This document shows positions 25,770-34,458 of a DNA stretch of 40,757 bases, in pieces (the first letter of the stretch is position 1; each line of letters begins with the position of its first letter). Source of the DNA: Candidatus Borrarchaeum yapensis. GTDB lineage: Archaea > Asgardarchaeota > Sifarchaeia > Borrarchaeales > Borrarchaeaceae. Both the position numbers and the translations under genes were made by a program. Location: positions 1 through 40,757 of the forward strand of contig JAEOSF010000033.1 of assembly GCA_016840515.1 (NCBI GenBank). Direction: 5' to 3'. A model generated the notes under the pieces. The model saw only the letters and a list, made by a program, of their open reading frames with translations, did not search any database and had not been told where the DNA came from.

Positions 25770-26234
25770 GTGATCCAACAACAATACTCAATTGGTGATT
25801 CCATTTTGCATGTTCACGATAGTAGGCTATCAGATATTCTCGCTGAGATAGTATCTTCGTCTGAGATCAATGTTAGTTTACTATGTACTACGGATGGTTT
25901 TCCACTAGCATTTTCTGTTGGATCAGACTCAACAGAGGATGTAGCACTTCTGACTGCCGCCATGACTGCTGCAGTTCATTCGATTTCTAATCAAGCCGTA
26001 ACAGAATTAGAAAAGACTGGCAAATTTCAAACTACAATTATTGAGAGCGATAAAGGTAATTTCTTTATTAAGGAAACAACAAAGAAGGTTCTTTTTTGCT
26101 GCCACGTAAAGAAAACCTCTGAAACATTAGGCGCACGAGTTCGAAGTTATATGCTTGGTATTGCCCTAAGTACAATGGAAAACAGTATTACAAAAATTAA
26201 GAAATATTTAGGTAGCATAGACGAAGATTACTAA
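25770..26234 (+). CDS. Roadblock/LC7-domain protein (second of two)
   Basis: A paralogue of the preceding gene, 154 residues, sharing the pattern VHDxRLSDxLxE, INVSLLC, GFPxAF, SSVHSISNQAVT-like central helix and GARVRSY ... AL-x-x-MENS. It adds 13 residues at the N-terminus. GTG at 25770 is the only suitable start. Both copies likely arose by tandem duplication and may form a heterodimer. The adjacent genes (hdr operon upstream, DUF4139 protein downstream) are separated by over 100 bases, so functional linkage is uncertain. Confidence 0.88.
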   Translation: MIQQQYSIGDSILHVHDSRLSDILAEIVSSSEINVSLLCTTDGFPLAFSVGSDSTEDVALLTAAMTAAVHSISNQAVTELEKTGKFQTTIIESDKGNFFIKETTKKVLFCCHVKKTSETLGARVRSYMLGIALSTMENSITKIKKYLGSIDEDY

Positions 26235-26365
26235 GCACGAACAACTTAACACATTATTGAAATCAGTTAAACAAGTTTGAACTAGTTTTTATTGTTTTTC
26301 CTTAGATCTTGGTGTTATTCAAAAGAAAAATAAGAGTCGAAGTGGTTCTTTCATTAGGTGATTAT

Positions 26366-27970
26366 ATGAATGAATTAGACTGCCCAATTGTTGAGGTGAC
26401 GGTTTATCGCTCCGAAGCGGATATTAAAAGAACGGGAAAGATACATCTCCCTTCGAGTGGGCTTCAAAAGGTGATAATCCCCAATGTCAGTTCAAAAATA
26501 AACCAAGACTCAATACGTGTGAATGGTAGAGGCCTTGGATCTATAATATCAACTGATATAAAATCGAAACTGGGTGAAAGAACACCTTTACCTGAAATAA
26601 CTTCCTTGCTAGATGAACTAGAACAACTTTATTTAGAAAAGGCAACACTTGAGGCTGAAAAAGCGGCTCTGGCACAGCAACAAGAAGGTTTATTGAGCCT
26701 ATGGAACAAAACAACTCATGAAGAACATTTCCTTAGACGATGGGCTATGGGTAAAATTGACATTGAAAAATTAAAAACTCTCGAAGCCTATGTATTCCAA
26801 GATTTTTCCACCAAATTGCTTGACCTTGATCTAAAACTTAAGAAGTTACAGGAAAAGATAGATGATAAAAATGAGCAACTAGAAATGTTAAATGCACAAT
26901 TTAGGGAGCAAACTGAGCGACTTTATGATATTGTAGTTAACGTCGATGTTGACCAAGAATCTGATTTTGAATTAGATGTTGCTTACCGTATCTATGATTC
27001 ATATTGGCATCCTACTTATGACATTACTCTTGAGTCAGAGTCAGCCAAGGTAGAGCAATTTGTATTAGTCAGGAATTCTACATTCGAACCATGGAATAAT
27101 GCGTACTTAACACTAAGCACCGTTTCGACAAGTGTCACAAGTATTCAAGAACCAGAACCATACTATATCTATCTGGGGACCCCCTACGTGGCAAAGCCCA
27201 GGAGTGCGGCAAGAAGAGATATGTTTGAAGCTGAAAAGAAAATGGCTGAAATAGAAGAAATGGATGAAGATCTTGCTGGTGCACCTTATGAGGAAGAACC
27301 TGCCCTAATGCCTCCACCTGCGCCAGATCTGAAAGTTGTAGAAGCTGAACTGCGTTCAGAAGGCGAAGTTCAGGTGTTCAAATTACCCGAGAAAGTTACG
27401 ATTCCCCCTGATGGAGAACCACATGGCTTTTTAGCACAAACGTACAAGTTGCAATTCAAACGTGAGTTTTATTGGGATGCCTATCTCGGCAATGAAGTTA
27501 TTGAGCTTTTAAAAATTACAAACGATGATGTGACGCTTCTCCCAGGTCGAGCAAAAGTATTTGAAGGTCAAGATTTTATTGGAGCAACGAATTTACCAAA
27601 AATCGCACCAAGAGAAGAATTCGACGCTGGAGCTAGAGTAAGTCCAACGATCAAAGCGGAAAAGAAACTCATGGAGCGTGAGGCTGAAAAAACTGGGCTT
27701 GTCGGTAAGAAATCAACTAGATCTTATAAGTATCAGCTTAAGATCGAAAACCTTCGAGAAGATTCTCTCATAACAGTTTATGACAGAATACCAAAGTCAC
27801 AAAGTGAAGAGGTTGAGGTCGAAATAAAATCCATGAAACCAGAGCCTAAAGAAACGCGACTTGGTATTTATAAATGGGAAGTAGAAGTACCGGCTAAAAG
27901 CGAATTCTTTATTGAATATGAATTTGTCATAGAGTTTCCAAGGGGACAGAACGTATATCCTTTACCTTAA
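26366..27970 (+). CDS. DUF4140/DUF4139 (mucoidy-inhibitor-like) conserved protein
   Basis: The 534-residue protein has an N-terminal DUF4140-type domain (VTVYRSEADIKRTGKI and the IPNVSSKINQDSIRV stretch), a coiled coil at about 75-190, and the DUF4139 beta-rich region beginning with SYWHPTYDITLES and continuing to the C-terminus. A flexible acidic/proline segment at about 275-330 interrupts it. Family function is unknown. The ATG at 26366 has AGGTG five bases upstream and begins exactly where homologous proteins do; the open frame back to 26309 is probably not translated. Confidence 0.88.
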   Translation: MNELDCPIVEVTVYRSEADIKRTGKIHLPSSGLQKVIIPNVSSKINQDSIRVNGRGLGSIISTDIKSKLGERTPLPEITSLLDELEQLYLEKATLEAEKAALAQQQEGLLSLWNKTTHEEHFLRRWAMGKIDIEKLKTLEAYVFQDFSTKLLDLDLKLKKLQEKIDDKNEQLEMLNAQFREQTERLYDIVVNVDVDQESDFELDVAYRIYDSYWHPTYDITLESESAKVEQFVLVRNSTFEPWNNAYLTLSTVSTSVTSIQEPEPYYIYLGTPYVAKPRSAARRDMFEAEKKMAEIEEMDEDLAGAPYEEEPALMPPPAPDLKVVEAELRSEGEVQVFKLPEKVTIPPDGEPHGFLAQTYKLQFKREFYWDAYLGNEVIELLKITNDDVTLLPGRAKVFEGQDFIGATNLPKIAPREEFDAGARVSPTIKAEKKLMEREAEKTGLVGKKSTRSYKYQLKIENLREDSLITVYDRIPKSQSEEVEVEIKSMKPEPKETRLGIYKWEVEVPAKSEFFIEYEFVIEFPRGQNVYPLP

Positions 27971-28104
27971 ACTAACAAAAATCCTTTCTTTTTTCTCTAG
28001 AACGCTTAAACTTAAAATTTATTTTGTTTTTCTTATTGAAATTGAGTTATTTGAAAAAGCAATTCGGTTAATTTAAAAAAAGATAGATTAGAAGTTTAAT
28101 CGAG

Positions 28105-28413
28105 TTAGACGGATGTTTCCGAAGTTTCAGACTCATCACTAGTCGTGAAGGTCTCCCAGAGTTCATCAGTTTTTGGGCAGTAAAGAATAAACTGATAAAA
28201 TAAGTTGTTAACAGGAACTACATAGATTTCTCCGTGTTCTGGATGTATGATTGATTCACAGGGCTGAAATATATGCGGCTTTTTTAGACAAGTATGAATT
28301 TTAGGATACTTGTTAGCTAATTCAGACCAACTGATCTTTCTTAATGAACTATCTTTTCCTACAAATTTCGCTTTGAATTTGTTGAAGTCCTTAGTAATAT
28401 CATCCATCGACAA
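28105..28413 (-). CDS. Hypothetical protein, 102 aa
   Basis: I do not recognise this protein. It starts with a charged helix, then has a central region with Cys-Leu-Lys-Lys-Pro, a PCES segment, a strand EIYVVPVNN, and YCPKTDELWETF, ending in an acidic Ser/Thr-rich tail. The three cysteines may be incidental. Codon pattern and start (ATG with no clear ribosome binding site) are acceptable. It stands alone between the DUF4139 gene, on the other strand, and the HIT gene. Confidence 0.55.
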   Translation of the reverse strand: MSMDDITKDFNKFKAKFVGKDSSLRKISWSELANKYPKIHTCLKKPHIFQPCESIIHPEHGEIYVVPVNNLFYQFILYCPKTDELWETFTTSDESETSETSV

Positions 28414-28730
28414 AACTCCATTGATATATTGATATCTCTACTTTTTACGTGACATGAAACCTTAAATGTCTCTCGGTATCTCGAGCGAAATAAATTTGTG
28501 ACTCTCTCTATCTAAAAGATTAAAATTAAAATTTTGGTTTCTCGCCAAGTTTTTATTTCTCTTAAGAGTTTTAAATAAAACGTTGCTGAGTATCGTAGTA
28601 TTCATCATCAACAAATAGGGGAAGAAAAAGTAACATTCCGCCTGCAATTTGAAAAAAGTTGAGCTCAATGAAAGATAGTTTTTCTTAGACTAAAACTAAT
28701 AAAATTTCAGTAATAACGTCACAATAAGGT
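28414..28730. other. Intergenic region
   Basis: About 320 AT-rich bases between the HIT gene and the 102-aa gene, both on the minus strand. A minus frame of 68 codons at 28462-28668 has poor composition and no ribosome binding site. I see no RNA gene; the region probably holds the promoter of the 102-aa gene. Confidence 0.35.
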
Positions 28731-29261
28731 TTAGTAATCCTTTAGTCTGTAAACATTCTTTCGTAGTTTTTCAAGAGTCTCATCAACATTCTCAACCAAA
28801 ATGCGGGAACCACTTAAAATCTCCATGAAACCTATGTCTCCATTATAACGGGGAACTATCTGAATATGAAAATGGTCAATACTAGCGCCAGCAGCGTTGC
28901 CCTCATTGAATCCAATGTTAAAGCCATGTGGGTGGTAGAGTTCTTCTAATAGTCTAACGAACTTTTGAGCCAACCGAAAGACATTGAATACTTCTTCTTC
29001 TGTGAGTTCACTAAAATGCTCTTTATGAGATAGTGGGATAACGAGACAGTGACCGGGGTTATATGGATAAAGATTGAGTGCTACAAGGGCTACATCATTT
29101 CTATATACTTCATTCGAAACTACGTCCGGGTCTCTATCTACGAGTTTGCAGAATACGCATTCTCCTGTTTTTAGTTTTGGTTTTCCATTCCTATTTTGTA
29201 CATATGCGTTTTTCCAAGGCACATGCAAGTGTTGTGTAAATAAAGGGCGGTCTTCTTTCAT
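28731..29261 (-). CDS. HIT-superfamily nucleotide hydrolase/phosphorylase
   Basis: The 176-residue protein has the HIT domain: CVFC near residue 35 (zinc site), NPGHCLVIP, and the active site DHFHIQIVPR with H130, H132 and Q134. The usual HIT triad is H-x-H-x-H; here the last His is Gln, as in GalT-type and some Ap4A phosphorylases, where the middle His is the nucleophile. It probably cleaves or phosphorolyses a dinucleoside polyphosphate or adenylated compound. The preferred substrate cannot be read from sequence. It is a single-gene unit. Confidence 0.9.
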   Translation of the reverse strand: MKEDRPLFTQHLHVPWKNAYVQNRNGKPKLKTGECVFCKLVDRDPDVVSNEVYRNDVALVALNLYPYNPGHCLVIPLSHKEHFSELTEEEVFNVFRLAQKFVRLLEELYHPHGFNIGFNEGNAAGASIDHFHIQIVPRYNGDIGFMEILSGSRILVENVDETLEKLRKNVYRLKDY

Positions 29262-29498
29262 TAGTTCATTGTCCTCCGATGAGGTGATTTTTGAACTTCT
29301 TATCTTCTCATAGCTTACAGTAAGAATATTATTTAATTAAATTTTGGTTAGGTAAAGTTACCTATAATCATCTAACTAGAAATCGATAGAATTAGTACCC
29401 AGAGTTGTCTTTATAATAGACAGAATTGATCGTATCTATAAAATATTGTTTTAAAAGTTCAATAGCAAACTATGTATTTACTATTAAAAAAGATGCTT

Positions 29499-30638
29499 TT
29501 AAATTATATCATTTTGGAGAAGTTGTATTCCTAAAAGTATTCTATCTTCTACTTCGGGGAGCACTTTTTCGTCGCCCCTCGCCCTTCTTATTAATTCTCT
29601 TGCGCCCAAGAACAGGTTGTATGCCATGTGGAACCCAATCGGAACACCATGAGGGTATAAATCCGCTAAATCTTTCCTCGCGATTAATTTTAGAACCTGA
29701 TTGTAACCTAACAGAAAGGTCAGAATATCCTTTCTAGTTTCATTTATAGTTCCAAATTGTCTAAACTCCTGTAAGCATTGGTAGGCAAAAAAAGTACCAA
29801 TATCTTCGAAACGATCACTATCTCCGGGGTACATGTATTCTGGATCGATGATGTAAACGTTTTGTTTGTACACTGCAGACATGTCTTTAAGAACTGAGTA
29901 ATCCAGATTGTCACGCTTAATACTCTGGCCGAAAATTACATTGTCCATATGAAAGTCTGCAAAAATAAGGCTACCACCAATTGAATGTCTCATTTTACTT
30001 AAAGAGAAATCTACTGCAAGAGAAATATCCCTCGTATGTTGATCTGATAATGGTAAATCGATCAATACTAAAGCCATTAGACCCTTGTACTTGTCCACAT
30101 CGATCCTATCTGCCTGTGATCCATGGATTGCCGCAAGGAGTTTTCCCACGGTTTTGGCTTTAAATGTTCTCTCTAGCTTCGTTTCTGTATACGTTTGTCC
30201 AAAGATACCCTCATAGATAAGTAGACGGGATTCTGGATCACTGTGGATTAATTTAGGCGTCTTTAGATAATCAAAATCAGCAGGAAGTTGTTCTAGTCTC
30301 TGTGTTAACATCTGAGAGTTCTCTGCTTCTTGAATGACCTTCCTGGGGCTTGAAGAGATTTTTAGTGCAATCATTGTTGTGAAACTACCAGCATCTGTAC
30401 CGAGATTGACGGAAACAAGATGTATTTTACCCGTACGACCCATTTTTCGAATACTCGTTATATCGTTGATGGTTATGAAACGGGGGCGTAATTGTGTGAC
30501 TTTCTCGACTGCTGTTTTCAAATGATCTTCAAAACAACTGACAATTTTTGTTAACAGCTCTGTGTATCGCATTTTTTCTCTGATTTCGTTTGCCTTGCCA
30601 TTCCACGCTTCGTTTTGCCTTGTCATCTCCTTATCCAT
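29499..30638 (-). CDS. Aminoglycoside-phosphotransferase/choline-kinase-like protein
   Basis: The 379-residue protein has a kinase-like fold: ALKIS with the likely ATP lysine (K93), Glu at 106, the catalytic FADFHMDN (D228, N233) and the metal motif IIDPEY (D265). This matches APH/choline-kinase-type enzymes that phosphorylate small molecules. The catalytic loop lacks the His of the usual HGD sequence (it reads FAD), a modest variation. The N-terminal 60 residues are helical. Substrate unknown. Confidence 0.8.
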   Translation of the reverse strand: MDKEMTRQNEAWNGKANEIREKMRYTELLTKIVSCFEDHLKTAVEKVTQLRPRFITINDITSIRKMGRTGKIHLVSVNLGTDAGSFTTMIALKISSSPRKVIQEAENSQMLTQRLEQLPADFDYLKTPKLIHSDPESRLLIYEGIFGQTYTETKLERTFKAKTVGKLLAAIHGSQADRIDVDKYKGLMALVLIDLPLSDQHTRDISLAVDFSLSKMRHSIGGSLIFADFHMDNVIFGQSIKRDNLDYSVLKDMSAVYKQNVYIIDPEYMYPGDSDRFEDIGTFFAYQCLQEFRQFGTINETRKDILTFLLGYNQVLKLIARKDLADLYPHGVPIGFHMAYNLFLGARELIRRARGDEKVLPEVEDRILLGIQLLQNDII

Positions 30639-30806
30639 ACATGTCCACCGAGATAGTTTTTAGTCTCTTATGAAACCCCACATTCATTTTTAAAAAATTT
30701 ATCGCAGAGGTGTCTTGACAATTTGTTTTAAAATACTATTTACATTGATTGAGAGCATTCTATTAGGTTCAGAAGAAAAGTGCATCGGATATTAGATAAC
30801 ACTAAC

Positions 30807-31679
30807 CTAAAAACTTAGATATGTTATATTACCTTCTGAATCAATACGTGCCCCTGCATGTCGATCCGCCCAGCAACTGAATACAATTCCAACAGGTAAG
30901 CTCGCAGGATGCCTTCCAGCAACTTCGATGTGGACTGATAAAACAGTTGGACCTTCACCCAGTCCCATTACACCTATTTTCAATTCATTTAGCGCTTTAA
31001 GTAGTTCCTTTTCTAATTCTGCGATCTTTAGGTTTGGATTATGTGAACCAACAGAACGAAGCAAGGCTTTTTTCGCCAAGTTCATTGCAATATCCTCTCC
31101 TCCTCCTATCCCTATCCCTAAGAAGTAAGGAGGGCATCCTTTTGCTCCAGCATCAACTACTGAATCTACAATAAATCTTTTTATCCCCTTTATCCCCTCT
31201 CCTGGTTTCAATAATCCAAGTTTTGAAACGTTTGTGCTCCCTCCACCTTTTGGAAATGCAACGAGTTCTAAGACATCGCTGTTAGGAACAATCTCCCAAT
31301 AAATCCATGGGATGTAATCTGCTACATTATTGCCAGTATTTCCCTTGAAAAGATCAATAGCATTTGGTCTTAAGGGAATATCCCGTGTAGCTTTAATAGT
31401 AGCCTTTTTTAGTATGTTTAGTAATTCTGCAATAATCGGAAATAGTTCTCCCACCTTAACGAAAAAGGAAACGACTCCTGTGTCCTGGCACATCGGAAGC
31501 ACTGAAGTTTTTGCTGTTATGAAATTATCTACAATAGCTTGTAACTGCGTTTTGGCAATTGCAGTTTGGCTCTCCTCTAAGGCTTTAAGTAGCGCATTCT
31601 CAATGCTATCTGGAAGTTTAGTAACTGCTGATTTCAGGAGTTCTATAGCAACATTCTCAATGATTTCAGGAAGTTCCAT
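30807..31679 (-). CDS. Class I fumarate hydratase, alpha (catalytic N-terminal) subunit
   Basis: Hydrates fumarate to malate with a labile [4Fe-4S] cluster. The 290-residue protein has PMCQDTG (C64), KGCPPYFLGIGIGGGED near 187 and SCWADRHA near 268, the three cluster cysteines. GEGPTVLSVHIE and RHPASLPVG match the family. The ATG follows GGAGG. It is translated just after the beta subunit on the same transcript (15 bases apart), the split two-subunit form seen in many archaea. With the malic enzyme and the SdhA/B-like proteins in this window it builds a malate-fumarate-succinate link. Confidence 0.95.
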   Translation of the reverse strand: MELPEIIENVAIELLKSAVTKLPDSIENALLKALEESQTAIAKTQLQAIVDNFITAKTSVLPMCQDTGVVSFFVKVGELFPIIAELLNILKKATIKATRDIPLRPNAIDLFKGNTGNNVADYIPWIYWEIVPNSDVLELVAFPKGGGSTNVSKLGLLKPGEGIKGIKRFIVDSVVDAGAKGCPPYFLGIGIGGGEDIAMNLAKKALLRSVGSHNPNLKIAELEKELLKALNELKIGVMGLGEGPTVLSVHIEVAGRHPASLPVGIVFSCWADRHAGARIDSEGNITYLSF

Positions 31680-31694
31680 TTTTCAGCCTCCAAG

Positions 31695-32303
31695 TTAAAT
31701 TATATTTAACTGTTTGTAAACTTCTGTTACATTTTTTCTAACGTGATTATTTACTTGCGCAAAGAGATTGTTCCCATGTGAATCTATGGCGACAACTAAT
31801 GGACCAAAATCTTTTACTTCGAAAACCCAAAGGCATTCAGGCATGCCTAATTCTTCTAACCAAAACACATCTTTGACCTTTGTAATAAGATTTGCCGCAA
31901 GAAGCGCTGCACCTCCAGTAAATGCTCCGTAAATACACGCCTCCTCTTGACAGACTTTTGTTGTTCTCGAACCCATCCCACCTTTTCCAATTATAATTTT
32001 GGGATGAAACGCTTTGATAAATTCATCCTCGAAAATCTCCATGCGAGCTGAGGTTGTAGGACCTGCAGCAACAACAGTCCATTCGCCAGTTTCACTTTGT
32101 TTCATCACAGGGCCACAGTGGAAAACTCCTATGCCTTCAAGATTAACAGGCAGTGTTTTGCCTTCATCATACAATTCTAAAGCTTTCAAATGCGCTTCAT
32201 CTCTTGCAGTTACAATAGTGCCTGAGACATATAGTGAATCTCCAACTTTAAGTCGTCGTACAGCTTCTTCAGTTATTGGTATTGTTAAGTAAAATTCGCC
32301 CAT
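31695..32303 (-). CDS. Class I fumarate hydratase, beta (C-terminal) subunit
   Basis: The 202-residue protein has the beta-subunit motifs: the strand VSGTIVTARDEAH, GPTTSARME, the IIGKGGMG loop and FTGGAALLAA. It completes the active site with the alpha subunit. The ATG at 32303 lies behind AGGTGA with 5-nt spacing; a GTG nine bases upstream (32312) belongs to the ribosome binding site. An AAATATTTAAG TATA-like element is about 50 bases upstream and the region is shared with the divergent PPC-like gene. Confidence 0.95.
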   Translation of the reverse strand: MGEFYLTIPITEEAVRRLKVGDSLYVSGTIVTARDEAHLKALELYDEGKTLPVNLEGIGVFHCGPVMKQSETGEWTVVAAGPTTSARMEIFEDEFIKAFHPKIIIGKGGMGSRTTKVCQEEACIYGAFTGGAALLAANLITKVKDVFWLEELGMPECLWVFEVKDFGPLVVAIDSHGNNLFAQVNNHVRKNVTEVYKQLNII

Positions 32304-32390
32304 ATTGATCACCTTTTAAGGAAGAATTTAATGGTGACTGACATGCAATCAACTTAAATATTTTAATAATAATACAGATGCCATATCGCT

Positions 32391-32410
32391 TCTATCTATA
32401 TCTATCTATG
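32391..32410. repeat. TCTA-type short tandem repeat
   Basis: TCTATCTATATCTATCTATG: two TCTATCTA blocks in the leader of the PPC-like gene, between it and the fumarase operon. A simple repeat near a promoter can vary in length. Confidence 0.6.
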
Positions 32411-32434
32411 CTTATAATATAGGAGGTGTTATAG

Positions 32435-32734
32435 ATAACTTTAATCGCCTCAGGTACTCTTGGTCACGGAGAGACCAAAGATTTCAGAGTCGAATTACAA
32501 AGTGGGATAAAATATTCTATCTATGTTAATCCAATTGAACCACACACTGATTTTGATCTCTATATCTATGACGAGAATGGCAATTTGATTGAATATGATA
32601 GCTCAACTGATAGTGATGCGTATTGCTTCGTTATTCCTAAATACACCGGTCCTTTTCGCTTACTGATTAAATCAGAGTCAGGTTTTAGTAAATACTATGT
32701 TCGAGTAGTACAAGAACGAAAACTTGACTATTGA
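32435..32734 (+). CDS. Small PPC-like beta-sandwich protein, 99 aa, apparent AUA start
   Basis: Bases 32435-32734 encode a convincing protein: SGTLGHGETKDF, a strand pair, TDFDLYIYDENGNLIEYD, an AYCFVIPKYTGPFRLLI strand pair and SKYYVRVV. This is the pattern of bacterial pre-peptidase C-terminal (PPC) beta-sandwich domains. An in-frame TAG lies directly before codon one (32432-32434), and no ATG, GTG or TTG occurs before residue 51. The ribosome binding site AGGAGGTG (32421-32428) is 6 bases before ATA at 32435, so the start codon appears to be AUA. Alternatives are a mutated start (recent pseudogene) or loss of an N-terminus. It has no signal peptide. A TGA ends it. Confidence 0.65.
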   Translation: MTLIASGTLGHGETKDFRVELQSGIKYSIYVNPIEPHTDFDLYIYDENGNLIEYDSSTDSDAYCFVIPKYTGPFRLLIKSESGFSKYYVRVVQERKLDY

Positions 32735-33116
32735 AGTTTTAGTAAATATTGTATCTATGTTACCAAAAAAGGCTATGAAATATCTAATAAAATTGAAGTT
32801 AATAACGCCCAGGAATTTGTGGGATACTGCTATGAAGGAATTCAAAGAAAAAATGGTAAATCAATTAATTACTTCTCTTCTTTATTTCTAATATATTTAT
32901 TACTTCTACTGTTCTTTCTTGAATAAAAACGCGTTGAATTGTGAATTAGGAAAGATAAGGCACTTTAACAAAACCTAGTGTTTATATATGTAACTTTAAA
33001 AATCTAGATACGTAAAGCATATTGACAAACGTAAAGTTTAAATAATTTGTAACAACGGACAAGTAGCATCGTGTTTCCGTATATTAAACTTGTAGAACTC
33101 CCTATCGTGATTTGAA
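32735..33116. other. Region between the PPC-like gene and the second hdr cluster
   Basis: Directly after the TGA at 32732-32734 the same frame stays open for 62 codons to a TAA at 32921-32923 and ends in a hydrophobic run, a possible readthrough extension. The segment TTTTAGTAAATA recurs on both sides of the stop. Further on, TATA-like runs at about 33034-33046 and 33080-33090 precede hdrC by about 75 and 30 bases and are likely promoters of the second hdr cluster. Confidence 0.45.
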
Positions 33117-33527
33117 ATGTCTAAAACGATCAGATTAGATTCACCGGAAGCAACGAAATTTGCTGCAAAGATCCAAGAGAGAAGTGGGGAGCCAATCGAT
33201 ATGTGCTTTCAATGTGGAGAATGCTCCTCTGCATGTCCCGTATCCTCAGATATGGATCTAATGCCTTCTACATTGGTTCGCTTTACGCAATTAGGATTGA
33301 AAGATGAATTAATCAATTCAAAGACCATCTGGGTTTGTGCTTCGTGTTTTAATTGCGTAGCTCGGTGCCCAAAAGGGATTGATATAGCTAAAGTAGCTGA
33401 AGCACTTCGACAAGAATTACTGCGGAAAAAACTCGATTATGTCGAGGTACGAGATCTTTCAATTGAAGAGAGGCAGGAAATTCCTCAAATTGCGATAATC
33501 TCGAACTTGCGCAAATTTTCAAGATGA
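33117..33527 (+). CDS. hdrC: HdrC-like iron-sulfur protein (second cluster)
   Basis: The 136-residue protein has CFQCGECSSAC followed by P near residue 30 and CASCFNCVARCP near residue 74, the two cluster motifs of HdrC. It shares the LGLKDELINSKTIW stretch with the other HdrC in the window but is shorter at the C-terminus. As first gene of hdrC-hdrB-sdhB-like-sdhA-like-hdrA it likely relays electrons between HdrA and HdrB. The next gene starts 13 bases downstream. Confidence 0.94.
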   Translation: MSKTIRLDSPEATKFAAKIQERSGEPIDMCFQCGECSSACPVSSDMDLMPSTLVRFTQLGLKDELINSKTIWVCASCFNCVARCPKGIDIAKVAEALRQELLRKKLDYVEVRDLSIEERQEIPQIAIISNLRKFSR

Positions 33528-33540
33528 GTTGATGTGATTT

Positions 33541-34437
33541 ATGAAGATTCCATATTTTCCTGGTTGTTCCCTGAAGACTATAGGAGAAGGATTCGAAAAA
33601 TCGGCCATAGCGTCAGCTGCAGTTTTAGATATCGAACTAGAAGAACTCCCTCGGTGGGTCTGTTGTGGTACGGTCAGTTCTCTCACTACTGATGATTTGA
33701 TGCACCATCTTGCCCCAGTACGTAATCTTATTCGTGTTGAAGACATAAATGAAACCCAGTTAGTAACTTTATGTTCAGTGTGCTATAGCACGCTTAAGCG
33801 GTCCAATGCGCTCGTGAAGAATGATCCTGAAAAACTAAAAACTATGAATCAATTCATGTACAGAGAACGTGATTATCAAGGCAACGTGAAGGTATTACAC
33901 TTCCTTGAACTATTAAGGGAGATTGGCTTTTATAAACTAAAAGAAAAGGTAAAAAGACCTCTTAAGGGATTGACGCTTTCACCGTATTACGGTTGCCTGC
34001 TTGTAAGACCGAAAGAATTTGGCATTGATGATCCAGAAAATCCTACAATATTACAAGACTTAGTTAAATCTCTAGGAGCAGACGTAATTGATAATCCGTA
34101 TCAGCTCAAATGTTGTGGGAGTTATCATACTGTCGACAAGCCAAACCTAGTTGCTGATTTAGGCTATAAAATATTGACCTATGCGAGAAATTCAGGGGCG
34201 GATGCCTTAGTTCTAAGCTGTCCCCTTTGTGCTTTTAATTTGGATAATAGACAGCGAGAGATAAAACGTCAATTTCCGGATTTTGTTGAAATTCCAATAT
34301 TATATTTCACTCAGTTAATGGCATTAGCATTTGGCCTAGACGAAGAAAAACTAGGCCTGGAGATAAATTATGTTGATCCAATGCCCTTACTTAAAGAAAA
34401 ATCACTAATCAAACCTATGTCTTTGATTAAGGAATAA
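33541..34437 (+). CDS. hdrB: HdrB-like protein with two CCG domains (second cluster)
   Basis: The 298-residue protein keeps all cysteines of both CCG domains: PGCSLK ... WVCCGT ... LCSVCY and YGCLLV ... LKCCGS ... LSCPLCA. In methanogen TfrB this CCG unit is fused to an SdhB-like iron-sulfur domain; here it is a separate gene directly before the SdhB-like gene. It therefore fits a thiol- or disulfide-acting subunit partnered with the SdhA/B-like proteins or with HdrA. The natural thiol is unknown. The ATG follows GATGTGATTT with no strong ribosome binding site. Confidence 0.94.
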   Translation: MKIPYFPGCSLKTIGEGFEKSAIASAAVLDIELEELPRWVCCGTVSSLTTDDLMHHLAPVRNLIRVEDINETQLVTLCSVCYSTLKRSNALVKNDPEKLKTMNQFMYRERDYQGNVKVLHFLELLREIGFYKLKEKVKRPLKGLTLSPYYGCLLVRPKEFGIDDPENPTILQDLVKSLGADVIDNPYQLKCCGSYHTVDKPNLVADLGYKILTYARNSGADALVLSCPLCAFNLDNRQREIKRQFPDFVEIPILYFTQLMALAFGLDEEKLGLEINYVDPMPLLKEKSLIKPMSLIKE

Positions 34438-34458
34438 GAACTGAAAAGAGGGGTTAAT

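Noticed and set aside
26309..26365. Upstream extension of the DUF4139 protein
   Set aside because: The ribosome binding site AGGTG lies inside this stretch and the conserved domain begins after the ATG at 26366.
29426..29737. A 103-codon plus-strand frame
   Set aside because: It is antisense to the well-supported kinase gene and reflects its codon pattern.
33527..33541. TGA at the end of the second hdrC as a readthrough codon
   Set aside because: The following frame only overlaps the start of hdrB and is not protein-like; HdrC already has its full set of motifs.
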